From contig JAEXTB010000040.1 of the NCBI GenBank assembly GCA_023453725.1, positions 1-6,676 on the forward strand: a stretch of 6,676 nucleotides of DNA, in the 5' to 3' direction. The position numbers and the translations under genes were made by a program. Within the stretch, counting starts at the first letter, position 1. Each line of letters opens with the position of its first letter. The notes below the pieces were generated by a model that had not been told where the DNA came from, searched no databases, and saw only the letters and a list, made by a program, of their open reading frames with translations. Shown one piece after another: positions 1-5,457 of this stretch. The DNA is from Bacillota bacterium (GTDB lineage Bacteria > Bacillota > Clostridia > Christensenellales > CAG-138).

Positions 1-337
1 CGCTGCTCGACCCGGAAATAGGCACTACAATTGCATACTGCCTTTCAACACCGGGGTTAATATTCAAGTTGGCTCCAGGCAAAGGAATCTGGCCTATTGT
101 ACCCAATTCAGCACTACCCGCATTAGCACTGATGCCTGTAATAGTGATAGTGTCGGAGCCACTATTGTTCTTAATTTTAAACAGAATATTGGCGCGACCA
201 TTTTCAATAGTAAATGTTGATCCAGCATCAGCATATACGATTTCGCCATTTGTGGCTTCTGCTAATGCCACTGTAGGCAACAGCATAAGCGCCATCAAGA
301 CGCACAAAATCAAAGCCAGTTGTCTTTTACCCCACAT
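1..337 (-). CDS. Secreted protein, N-terminal part (NEW3/CARDB-like), runs off left edge
   Basis: The start is the ATG at 337-335, preceded by a perfect AGGAGG (350-345) with 7 nt spacing. 112 codons are visible before the window edge. Residues 1-26 form a signal peptide: a short basic n-region (WGKRQ), a Leu/Met/Ala-rich core and an A-L-A cleavage site, giving a mature start at E27. The mature part is rich in Ser, Thr, Asn and Ile with beta-sandwich character (KIKNNSGSDTITITGI), like the NEW3/CARDB domains of cell-surface proteins. It starts 28 nt after the stop of the ABC ATPase and has its own ribosome binding site, so the two are very likely co-transcribed. In clostridial operons of this type an FtsX/MacB-like permease often follows, but that lies outside the window. 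GC is about 38% in two 60-nt lines counted by eye, against about 67% in one counted line of the adjacent ATPase gene, which may mean a different origin. The domain name is inferred from composition only. Confidence 0.75.
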   Translation of the reverse strand, partial: MWGKRQLALILCVLMALMLLPTVALAEATNGEIVYADAGSTFTIENGRANILFKIKNNSGSDTITITGISANAGSAELGTIGQIPLPGANLNINPGVERQYAIVVPISGSSS

Positions 338-365
338 AAGCCATCCTCCTGTAATCCGTTCCCCG

Positions 366-1064
366 TTATTTGGTTTCAATTTCCGTAATCTGTCCGTCCA
401 ATATGTGCACAGCCTTATCCGTAAAGGCAGCCATGTTCGCGTCATGCGTTACCATGATCAATGTCTTTCCCCGCTCACGCGCGATATCGGTAATGAGATG
501 CATGACCTCGTCGGAGGTCTTTGAGTCAAGGTTTCCCGTAGGTTCGTCCGCAAATACGATTTCGGGGTCGCTGACGAGCGCGCGCGCAATGCCCACACGC
601 TGCTGCTGGCCACCGCTCATCTGCATGGGCTTGTGGTTCATATGCGTGCCCAAGCCCACGGCCTTTAACATATCCCGCGCAATCTTATCCCGCTTTATCC
701 TGCTGACCCCGCGGAACGACAACGGCAGCGCCACATTTTCAAGCGCCGTATAGTAAGGCATAAGATTAAAAGATTGAAAAATAAAGCCGACTTTCTTTTG
801 CCGGAACAGAATGAGTTCGCTCTGCGTCATGCGCTCAATGTGCATGCGCGAGATGATAATTTCCCCGCCGCTTGGCTGTTCCAGCCCTGCAAGCAGGTTT
901 AACAGTGTAGATTTGCCCGAACCGGAACGGCCGACGATGCAGCATACGTCGCCTTTATCCAGTGTAAGATCTACGCCGTTGAGCGCGTGAATGGCGGCAG
1001 ACCCCACATGGTAAGTCTTGGTGACGTTCCGAAGCTCGATCAAATGCGCAGCGCTTTGCTCCAT
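366..1064 (-). CDS. ABC transporter ATP-binding protein, MacB/LolD (FtsE-like) type
   Basis: This is a 232-residue nucleotide-binding subunit that hydrolyses ATP at the inner face of the membrane to drive a partner permease. Visible motifs in order: Walker A GRSGSGKST (45-53), Q-loop FIFQSFNL (Q97), ABC signature MSGGQQQR (149-156), Walker B EIVFADEP with catalytic E174, D-loop NLD (178-180) and switch H207 in MVTHD. The LNLLAGL, LMPYYTALENV and ADEPTGNLDS segments are typical of the MacB/LolD/FtsE group, which works with FtsX-like permeases in export, lipoprotein or antimicrobial-peptide handling. The start at 1064 was chosen because a G-rich GGGGGG (1073-1068) lies just upstream, although only 3 nt away, and because family members start shortly before the IELRNVTKTY segment. 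An in-frame ATG at 1103 would add 13 residues but has no Shine-Dalgarno sequence. The next gene downstream encodes a secreted protein, so the pair looks like part of an export or cell-surface system. The substrate cannot be told from the sequence. Confidence 0.93.
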   Translation of the reverse strand: MEQSAAHLIELRNVTKTYHVGSAAIHALNGVDLTLDKGDVCCIVGRSGSGKSTLLNLLAGLEQPSGGEIIISRMHIERMTQSELILFRQKKVGFIFQSFNLMPYYTALENVALPLSFRGVSRIKRDKIARDMLKAVGLGTHMNHKPMQMSGGQQQRVGIARALVSDPEIVFADEPTGNLDSKTSDEVMHLITDIARERGKTLIMVTHDANMAAFTDKAVHILDGQITEIETK

Positions 1065-1112
1065 GTACCCCCCACTGGCTCTTTGCCATGCTGTATTGAC
1101 CATCTAACATAT

Positions 1113-1157
1113 AATAACGTTCTACATATGGAAATGGTTTCACATTCAAACGTTATT
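1113..1157. repeat. 9-bp inverted repeat in the ABC operon leader
   Basis: AATAACGTT (1113-1121) is perfectly inverted as AACGTTATT (1149-1157), with 27 nt between. It lies inside the predicted 5' leader of the ATPase gene. It may be a leader-RNA stem or paired protein-binding half sites. Two 9-mers this close could also be chance in AT-rich DNA. Confidence 0.35.
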
Positions 1158-1172
1158 TTTATAGCTCTGTGT

Positions 1173-1201
1173 ATTATACCGCCTGCATGTCTGCGCCACA
1201 A
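1173..1201 (-). promoter_or_regulatory. Candidate promoter of the ABC ATPase operon
   Basis: On the minus strand a perfect TATAAT (1178-1173) lies 17 nt after TTGTGG (1201-1196), a half-matching -35. This would start transcription near 1166, giving a leader of about 100 nt before the ATPase start. It is predicted from motif and spacing only. Confidence 0.45.
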
Positions 1202-1234
1202 ACAACAATTTGTAAACATTTCCTGTTTCGGATA

Positions 1235-1274
1235 TTGACTTTTCTCTATATAGAAAGTATTCTATATCTATAAT
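1235..1274 (+). promoter_or_regulatory. Hydrogenase promoter region
   Basis: TTGACT (1235-1240) is followed after 17 nt by TATTCT (1258-1263), a fair sigma-A-type promoter. A perfect TATAAT also lies at 1269-1274, but it is 28 nt from TTGACT, and the 17-nt position upstream of it is only CTATAT. Either start would give a leader of roughly 50-60 nt before the hydrogenase ATG at 1332. A 20-bp palindrome overlaps the spacer and the first -10 candidate, so a regulator bound there would compete with RNA polymerase. Confidence 0.5.
1248..1267. promoter_or_regulatory. Perfect palindromic operator candidate in the hydrogenase promoter
   Basis: ATATAGAA (1248-1255) and TTCTATAT (1260-1267) are exact inverted copies around the 4-nt centre AGTA. 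The site covers the -35/-10 spacer, the normal place for a repressor. It does not resemble the Rex site (TTGTTAA-N4-TTAACAA type) expected for redox control of clostridial hydrogenases. Its core TAGAAAGTATTCTA resembles TATAAAGTATTGTA (5469-5482) in the promoter of the CMD/PadR operon. The binding protein is unknown; PadR from this window is one candidate. Confidence 0.55.
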
Positions 1275-1331
1275 CGTGAAAAAATTATCATTTGTCGTTT
1301 GCTTATATTCAGCAACGGAAAGGAAACGCGC

Positions 1332-3080
1332 ATGGTCAATATGGTGATAGACGGGCGTCCCGTCACAGTGCGTGAGAACGCCACGGTACTGGAAGCGGCC
1401 CGTCAGGAAGGCATCCGCATCCCCACGCTCTGTAACCTCAAGGGGCTCAACAACATCGGCGCATGCCGCATGTGCCTGGTAGAAGAGGCTAAGACCGGCA
1501 GGCTCCAGGCTTCCTGCGTATTCCCCGTATCCGAAGGCTTGGAAATTAAGACGGCTTCCGCCAAAGTGCTTTCCGCACGCCGTTCCGTACTGGAACTGAT
1601 TTTATCCGACCATGACCGCTCCTGCCTCACCTGCAAGCGCAACACCACCTGTGAGCTGCAGTCGCTTGCGGATGAACTTGGCATTACGGATATCGCGTTT
1701 GACGGCGCGCGCATTGAAAAGACAATTGACGAGCTTTCTCCCTCCGTTGTGCGTGATAACAACAAGTGCATTTTGTGCCGCCGCTGTATCGCCGCCTGCG
1801 AAAAGACGCAGGGCGTATACGCCATCGGCATGCAGAACCGCGGGTTTAAGACGCAGATCGGCTCGGTATTTAATAAGAGCCTCAACGACATTGCCTGCAT
1901 CAACTGCGGCCAGTGCATCATCGCCTGCCCCACAGGCGCGCTTACAGAAAAAGACGCCACCCAGCAAGTTTGGGACGCGTTGGCCAATCCGAAGAAGCTT
2001 GTTATATTCCAGCCTGCCCCTGCCGTTCGCTTTGGCATCGGGGAGCTGTTTGGCATGCCCATGGGCACACGCTGCACCGGCAAACTTGCCGCCGCCATGC
2101 GCCGCCTTGGGGCTTACAAGGTGTTTGACGTACAGTTTGCAGCCGACCTTACCATTATGGAAGAAGGCACGGAGCTTTTGAACCGCATCCGGGAAGGCGG
2201 CACGCTGCCCATGATCACCTCCTGCAGCCCCGGCTGGGTCAAATATTGCGAACATTTCTACCCGGACTTTTTAGAGAACCTCTCCACCTGCAAGAGCCCG
2301 AACCAGATGCAGGGCGCGATTACAAAGACCTATTTTGCGCAGCAGAACGGCCTTGACCCCAAGGATATCTACGTGGTTTCCGTCATGCCCTGCACGGCCA
2401 AGAAATTTGAAATTGCAAGGCCGGAAATGGGTAGGGACGGCTACCGGGACGTAGACGCAAATATCACCACGCGCGAGCTTGCCGCAATGATCAAGCTGGC
2501 GGGGATCGACTTTGCGAACCTGGCGGACGAGGAATTTGATGATATCCTGGGCGACTCCACCGGTGCCGCAACGATATTCGGCGTAACGGGCGGCGTCATG
2601 GAAGCGGCGCTCCGTACCGTGGCGGATATCCTTGCGGGCGAAGATCTGCAAGGCATTGAATACCAGAATGTGCGCGGATTGAACGGCATCAAGGAAGCCA
2701 CCATCCCCATCGGCGGGTTGGAAGTAAAAGTTGCCGTCGCCCACGGTACGGCAAATGCCGGGAAGCTGCTTGACGCAATTAAGAACGGCGAAGCCAACTA
2801 CCACTTTATTGAGATCATGGGCTGCCCCGGCGGCTGCATAAATGGCGGCGGCCAGCCTATTGTGGACGCACGCACGCGGTATGATGTGGACCCGAAGGTG
2901 GAACGCACCCGCGCCACCTATGCGGAGGATGCAGATATGACATACCGCAAGAGTCACCAAAGCCCCGCCATCCAGAAGATCTATGCGGATTATCTGGGTA
3001 CACCGGGCGGACACAAATCCCACGAACTGCTGCATACGCACTATGTCGCGCGGGACAGATACAGCAATACCGAAAGATAA
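1332..3080 (+). CDS. hydA: [FeFe] hydrogenase, group A, monomeric CpI-like architecture
   Basis: This 582-residue cytoplasmic enzyme catalyses reversible proton reduction to H2, usually with ferredoxin as partner. Domains in order: a plant-type [2Fe-2S] domain (C34, C45, C48, C62); a His-Cys [4Fe-4S] site (H94, C98, C101, C107); two bacterial-type [4Fe-4S] sites (C146/C149/C152/C156 and C189/C192/C195/C199); then the H-cluster domain. The H-cluster motifs are L1 TSCSPGW (296-302), L2 MPCTAKKFE (352-360) and L3 EIMGCPGGCINGG (494-506), giving C354, C498 and C502 as cluster ligands. In L1 the second Cys of the usual TSCCPxW is Ser299. Length and layout match the Clostridium pasteurianum CpI type (about 574 residues); the extra C-terminal [2Fe-2S] domain of some bifurcating HydA subunits is absent. 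The ATG at 1332 is preferred because AAAGGA lies 7 nt upstream; an upstream ATG at 1299 lacks a ribosome binding site. No HydB, HydC or HydEFG gene is adjacent, so it is a single-gene unit closed by a terminator. Confidence 0.96.
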   Translation: MVNMVIDGRPVTVRENATVLEAARQEGIRIPTLCNLKGLNNIGACRMCLVEEAKTGRLQASCVFPVSEGLEIKTASAKVLSARRSVLELILSDHDRSCLTCKRNTTCELQSLADELGITDIAFDGARIEKTIDELSPSVVRDNNKCILCRRCIAACEKTQGVYAIGMQNRGFKTQIGSVFNKSLNDIACINCGQCIIACPTGALTEKDATQQVWDALANPKKLVIFQPAPAVRFGIGELFGMPMGTRCTGKLAAAMRRLGAYKVFDVQFAADLTIMEEGTELLNRIREGGTLPMITSCSPGWVKYCEHFYPDFLENLSTCKSPNQMQGAITKTYFAQQNGLDPKDIYVVSVMPCTAKKFEIARPEMGRDGYRDVDANITTRELAAMIKLAGIDFANLADEEFDDILGDSTGAATIFGVTGGVMEAALRTVADILAGEDLQGIEYQNVRGLNGIKEATIPIGGLEVKVAVAHGTANAGKLLDAIKNGEANYHFIEIMGCPGGCINGGGQPIVDARTRYDVDPKVERTRATYAEDADMTYRKSHQSPAIQKIYADYLGTPGGHKSHELLHTHYVARDRYSNTER

Positions 3081-3093
3081 TCAGATAACAACG

Positions 3094-3127
3094 AAAAGCG
3101 TGCAGGGAAATTCCCGGCACGCTTTTT
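3094..3127. terminator. Rho-independent terminator between convergent genes, probably bidirectional
   Basis: AAAAGCGTGC (3094-3103) pairs with GCACGCTTTT (3117-3126). An inner GGG/CCC stem (3105-3107 with 3113-3115) extends it past one mismatch, and a T run (3123-3127) follows on the plus strand. It starts 13 nt after the hydrogenase stop. On the minus strand it lies just after the flippase stop at 3130 and ends in TTTT, so it can serve both genes. Confidence 0.9.
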
Positions 3128-3129
3128 GT

Positions 3130-4734
3130 TTACGACACCGCCTCCGCCTCCGGGCCATCCGCCTGTGCAGGGTTCTTGCGGAACACAATCTTCTGGAAAT
3201 ACGACCATATGCGTACACCCAATAGGCGCAGCAGCAGGAAGTAGAGCGCAATGCATACGGGAATGCTGATGAGCATGGCCGTAACCGCAGTCATTCCATG
3301 TTGCAGCGCCCAGAAGAAAATCATCCGCACACAAGCATATAGAATGGCAGCGCACGCAACCGGCACAACGCCGGCATGGAACAGGCGCGGGCGTGTGTGG
3401 GTGGCCCTGTGGATCAACACAAAGCCTATGATAACGCGCAAAAGGTCTCCTGAAAGCATGCCAATGATATAGCCATAGACATGCAAGCTGGGCATGGCGG
3501 TTAGCACCCAGACAAGCGCAAGCTGCAGCGCCTCGCCGATTGCGGCCAGTATGAGCACCTGCTTTTGCTTGCCAATGCCATTTAGTATGCTGGTGGAAAT
3601 GCATAAATAGTATATCGTAATGGCTTGCAGACTTAACGCGTCCGCCAGCGCAGGGGGAACCGTCTGCCCAAAGAGCAGCCCGCACAGCATTGGGATGTAG
3701 GGCAAGAGCACGGCGGTTGCGGGCAGGCCCAGCAGGCCTGCCGCCTCAATCCCTTTGTTGACCTTGCGGGTTAAATCCGGATAATCCCCCCGCGATATGC
3801 TTGCAGCTATGCTTGGCATAATCAGCGTACAAAGAGCGCCCACCAGCGCGGAAGGCAGCATCAGCACCGGTACCACCATGCCGGAAATGAGCCCCAGCGC
3901 GCTCACGGCTTCCGTTCTTGTATAACCGGCAAGCACCAAACGGGAGGGAAACACCACTACAGATACCGAGGCAAACACATTGGACAGCATGGATGTCAGC
4001 GCCGAGGGAACCGCAATTTTTAAAAAGCTGCGCCGTACACCCGGGGTCGCTTTTTTTCTTGTCTTTGCCGGGCTGCGAAACTTTGCAAAATAGGACGCAC
4101 TCAAAAACAGTACGCTGTAAAGCTCGCTTAACGTCATCACCGCCAGGATTAAGAACGCCGTATAGCCATGATCGCCATTGATGTAACGGGAAAGCAGCAG
4201 CGAGGCCAGCAGGATGCGCAGAATCTGCTCTCCGACTTCGGAGATCGCGGTAAAGCGCACCATGCGCGTGCCGTGGAATGTGGCTTTGAGTATGTTTTCG
4301 GCACCGGTCAGAAGAATGCAGATTAATATCATCCACAGCGCGTTTGCCGTACGTGGATCACCCAAAATGCTGGTGGCAATCTGGTTGCGCAGCAAAAGGA
4401 TGGGCACCGCCATCACGAGCAACAGCGCAAGAAAACAAAAAAGAGCAAACCGAACCAGCCGCTTGATCCCCTGAATATCGCGCTGCGCCGCGAGCGACGC
4501 GGAAACATGCGTAACGCCCACGCAAAGACCCGCCACGCAAATGGACATGACGATGGAATACACCTGTATTGTCAGTGTATACACGCCCAGCCCTTCGGGC
4601 CCGGCCAGCCTGCCAAGCAGCACCCGATATACAAACCCCAGCAGCAGCAGTACGGTATTTGAAAATGCAAGCAAAGCAGCCTGATAAAAAAACGTCTTCT
4701 TGTTGAGCAATATCGCCCGTCCCCCCTCCTGCAT
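3130..4734 (-). CDS. Polysaccharide/lipid II flippase-like membrane protein (SpoVB/MurJ/Wzx, MOP superfamily)
   Basis: This 534-residue, highly hydrophobic protein has about 12-14 membrane segments, matching the size of SpoVB/MurJ-type transporters (roughly 500-550 residues). The N-terminal segment RLAGPEGLGVYTLTIQVYS (42-60) is the hallmark of this branch: R-x-x-G-P-E-G-x-G-x-Y after the first helix. Basic cytoplasmic loops (KFRSPAKTRKKATPGVRR, 218-235) and the polar tail after about 508 support the topology. Members move lipid-linked cell-wall or polysaccharide precursors across the membrane; SpoVB acts in spore cortex synthesis. Which substrate applies here is not visible. The start is uncertain. 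The ATG at 4734 has no good upstream ribosome binding site, only a CCGCC/GGCGG stem, whereas a perfect AGGAGG lies inside the ORF (4730-4725), 14 nt before an in-frame TTG (4710) that would give the N-terminus (M)LNKKTFFYQ, eight residues shorter. The gene stands alone, convergent with hydA. Confidence 0.88.
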   Translation of the reverse strand: MQEGGRAILLNKKTFFYQAALLAFSNTVLLLLGFVYRVLLGRLAGPEGLGVYTLTIQVYSIVMSICVAGLCVGVTHVSASLAAQRDIQGIKRLVRFALFCFLALLLVMAVPILLLRNQIATSILGDPRTANALWMILICILLTGAENILKATFHGTRMVRFTAISEVGEQILRILLASLLLSRYINGDHGYTAFLILAVMTLSELYSVLFLSASYFAKFRSPAKTRKKATPGVRRSFLKIAVPSALTSMLSNVFASVSVVVFPSRLVLAGYTRTEAVSALGLISGMVVPVLMLPSALVGALCTLIMPSIAASISRGDYPDLTRKVNKGIEAAGLLGLPATAVLLPYIPMLCGLLFGQTVPPALADALSLQAITIYYLCISTSILNGIGKQKQVLILAAIGEALQLALVWVLTAMPSLHVYGYIIGMLSGDLLRVIIGFVLIHRATHTRPRLFHAGVVPVACAAILYACVRMIFFWALQHGMTAVTAMLISIPVCIALYFLLLRLLGVRIWSYFQKIVFRKNPAQADGPEAEAVS

Positions 4735-4755
4735 CCGCCCGGAGGCGGCTATTCA

Positions 4756-4783
4756 TGTATATGGAGCGGGGCGGCACATCATA
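4756..4783 (-). promoter_or_regulatory. Weak sporulation-type (sigma-E-like) promoter candidate for the flippase
   Basis: On the minus strand CATATACA (4763-4756) matches the sigma-E -10 consensus CATACAMT at 6 of 8 positions. TATGAT (4783-4778) sits 14 nt upstream, the spacing sigma-E prefers, but as a -35 it is a poor match. The predicted start near 4750 would leave a very short leader. In Bacillus subtilis spoVB is a sigma-E gene, which is why I looked. The evidence is thin. Confidence 0.22.
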
Positions 4784-4849
4784 CGACAGGATCTGCATTA
4801 AAACAAAGACAGCTCTATTCACTTTAACATCCGGCCTAACCAATTCTTG

Positions 4850-4885
4850 CTGCGCATAGGCGCGAACCGTTCGCTTGCCTCGCAG
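4850..4885. repeat. Long imperfect palindrome in intergenic DNA
   Basis: Three nested stems line up: CTGCG (4850-4854) with CGCAG (4881-4885), AGGC (4858-4861) with GCCT (4877-4880), and GCGAAC (4862-4867) with GTTCGC (4869-4874) around one central C. Only a 3-nt bulge (CAT) and a 2-nt bulge (TT) interrupt 15 pairs. No T run follows on either strand, so it is not a standard terminator. Similar short sequences, AATTCTTG (4842-4849) and AATTTCTTGG (4892-4901), flank it in the same orientation. It could be a folded RNA element, an operator or a degenerate small repeat; function unknown. Confidence 0.6.
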
Positions 4886-4956
4886 TATGGTAATTTCTTG
4901 GAACCTACATATGTTCTTAGTCTTAAGCTGATATGTAAGACATAAACGCAAAAGGA

Positions 4957-4998
4957 TACCGCCCGCACTACGGGCAAAGTCCGGCACGATTTGCGGTA
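4957..4998. promoter_or_regulatory. GC-rich element with outer stem and inner hairpin, possible structured leader
   Basis: TACCGC (4957-4962) pairs exactly with GCGGTA (4993-4998). Inside, CCG (4963-4965) can pair with CGG (4971-4973) over the loop CACTA; the alternative GCCCG/CGGGC (4961-4965 with 4971-4975) would compete with the outer stem. The mutually exclusive pairings resemble a switchable fold. If transcribed on the plus strand it would lie about 90 nt before the coat-like gene. I cannot assign it to a known riboswitch class. Confidence 0.3.
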
Positions 4999-5035
4999 AT
5001 GTACGTTTATATATTACAGCTTTATAACTATCACA

Positions 5036-5064
5036 TTCTAAAAAGAATCTTAATATTATATACT
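5036..5064 (+). promoter_or_regulatory. Candidate promoter of the coat-like gene
   Basis: TATACT (5059-5064, 5 of 6 matches to TATAAT) lies 17 nt after TTCTAA (5036-5041, 3 of 6 matches). The predicted start near 5071 leaves a leader of about 20 nt, beginning just before the strong AGGAGG (5078-5083). A sporulation sigma factor could instead use nearby AT-rich boxes such as CATTCTA (5034-5040); I cannot decide between them. Confidence 0.35.
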
Positions 5065-5090
5065 AATCAACCAAGAGAGGAGGAGAGTTC

Positions 5091-5402
5091 ATGCATAATC
5101 GTTGCTGCCGCCCGTGTTGCTGCGGATCCAATGATTTTGAGAGACCAGTTCGGGAACAGGAACAGTTGCAGGCCCAGTTGCAGGCCCAGCTGCAGGCTCA
5201 GCTGCAGGACCAGGATCAAGACCAAGACCAGTCCCTTAGAACAATCTTGCGGGATATTGGCAACGGAAACAACAACACCAATATCACGATTGACAACGTC
5301 AGCGTTGCCGTTGCCGTCTTAGTGGCGGTGGGCAGTTTGCTTGGCACTGTAGATGGTGCCGCGCTGCGTACCTATATTGACCGTATGTTGGCTGCCCGTT
5401 AA
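5091..5402 (+). CDS. Small Cys- and Gln-repeat protein, spore-coat-like, function unknown
   Basis: 103 residues, starting at an ATG with a perfect AGGAGG 7 nt upstream. The N-terminus is a Cys cluster (C5, C6, C9, C10, C11, read as CCRPCCC). Next comes an alternating Gln tract (25-47: QLQA units, then QD units), an Asn/Thr-rich bridge (GNGNNNTNITIDNVSV, 58-72), a Val/Ala-rich stretch (69-82) and a short amphipathic tail (90-103). There is no signal peptide. This order of Cys-rich head, QxQ repeats and Asn-rich valine segment recalls small spore-coat or exosporium proteins of Clostridia; that is a resemblance in composition, not a domain hit. The gene is monocistronic, with its own promoter region and a strong terminator 16 nt after the stop. 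The strong ribosome binding site and terminator suggest a highly made structural protein. A weakly hydrophobic 69-85 segment could alternatively associate with membrane. Confidence 0.8.
   Translation: MHNRCCRPCCCGSNDFERPVREQEQLQAQLQAQLQAQLQDQDQDQDQSLRTILRDIGNGNNNTNITIDNVSVAVAVLVAVGSLLGTVDGAALRTYIDRMLAAR
5163..5228 (+). repeat. In-frame tandem repeat coding for QLQA and QD units
   Basis: Four 12-nt units (CAGTTGCAGGCC twice, then CAGCTGCAGGCT and CAGCTGCAGGAC, 5163-5210) are followed by three 6-nt units (CAGGAT, CAAGAC, CAAGAC, 5211-5228). All keep the reading frame. The high nucleotide identity of the first units suggests recent expansion, so copy number may vary between strains. Confidence 0.9.
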
Positions 5403-5418
5403 TACATTTTCTTTTTCA

Positions 5419-5441
5419 CCCGCCGCATGGCGGGTTTTTTT
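5419..5441 (+). terminator. Rho-independent terminator after the coat-like gene
   Basis: CCCGCC (5419-5424) and GGCGGG (5429-5434) form a perfect 6-bp GC stem over the loop GCAT, followed by seven T (5435-5441). It lies 16 nt after the stop at 5402 and isolates this gene from the next operon. Confidence 0.95.
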
Positions 5442-5457
5442 ATTCCCATATGCTGTA

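Larger units (their letters stand above)
4735..5090. other. 356-nt intergenic region without a gene
   Basis: The region lies between the divergently read flippase (minus) and the coat-like gene (plus). No convincing ORF is present: the open frames that cross it lack ribosome binding sites and recognisable protein character. It holds a CCGCC/GGCGG stem just before the flippase ATG, a long imperfect palindrome (4850-4885), a structured GC-rich element (4957-4998), the promoter and ribosome binding site of the coat-like gene, and a very AT-rich stretch (about 5005-5075). The segment in between shows only short dyads, such as ACATAT/ATATGT around 4907-4936. Confidence 0.7.

Noticed and set aside
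69..753. Open frames on the plus strand opposite the secreted protein and the ABC ATPase
   Set aside because: They have no Shine-Dalgarno sequence and no family features, and the minus-strand genes explain this DNA.
1065..1331. Rex operator for the hydrogenase
   Set aside because: No TTGTTAA-N4-TTAACAA-like dyad was found; the TTTGTAAAC stretch near 1210 lacks the second half.
1403..3041. Long open frames antisense to the hydrogenase gene (1403-2098, 1602-2255, 2271-3041)
   Set aside because: They lie within a clear hydrogenase gene, have no ribosome binding sites or recognisable protein features, and follow from its GC-rich codon use.
4358..4987. 209-residue minus-strand frame extending from the flippase gene into the intergenic region
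   Set aside because: It overlaps the flippase in another frame, has low-complexity composition and no start signal.
4945..5000. c-di-GMP (GEMM-I) riboswitch, prompted by ACGCAAAAGG and GGGCAAAG-like words
   Set aside because: The GNRA-loop stem, the GCAAAGCC-GGCCTAA core and the 3' stem of that class are not present in the right order.
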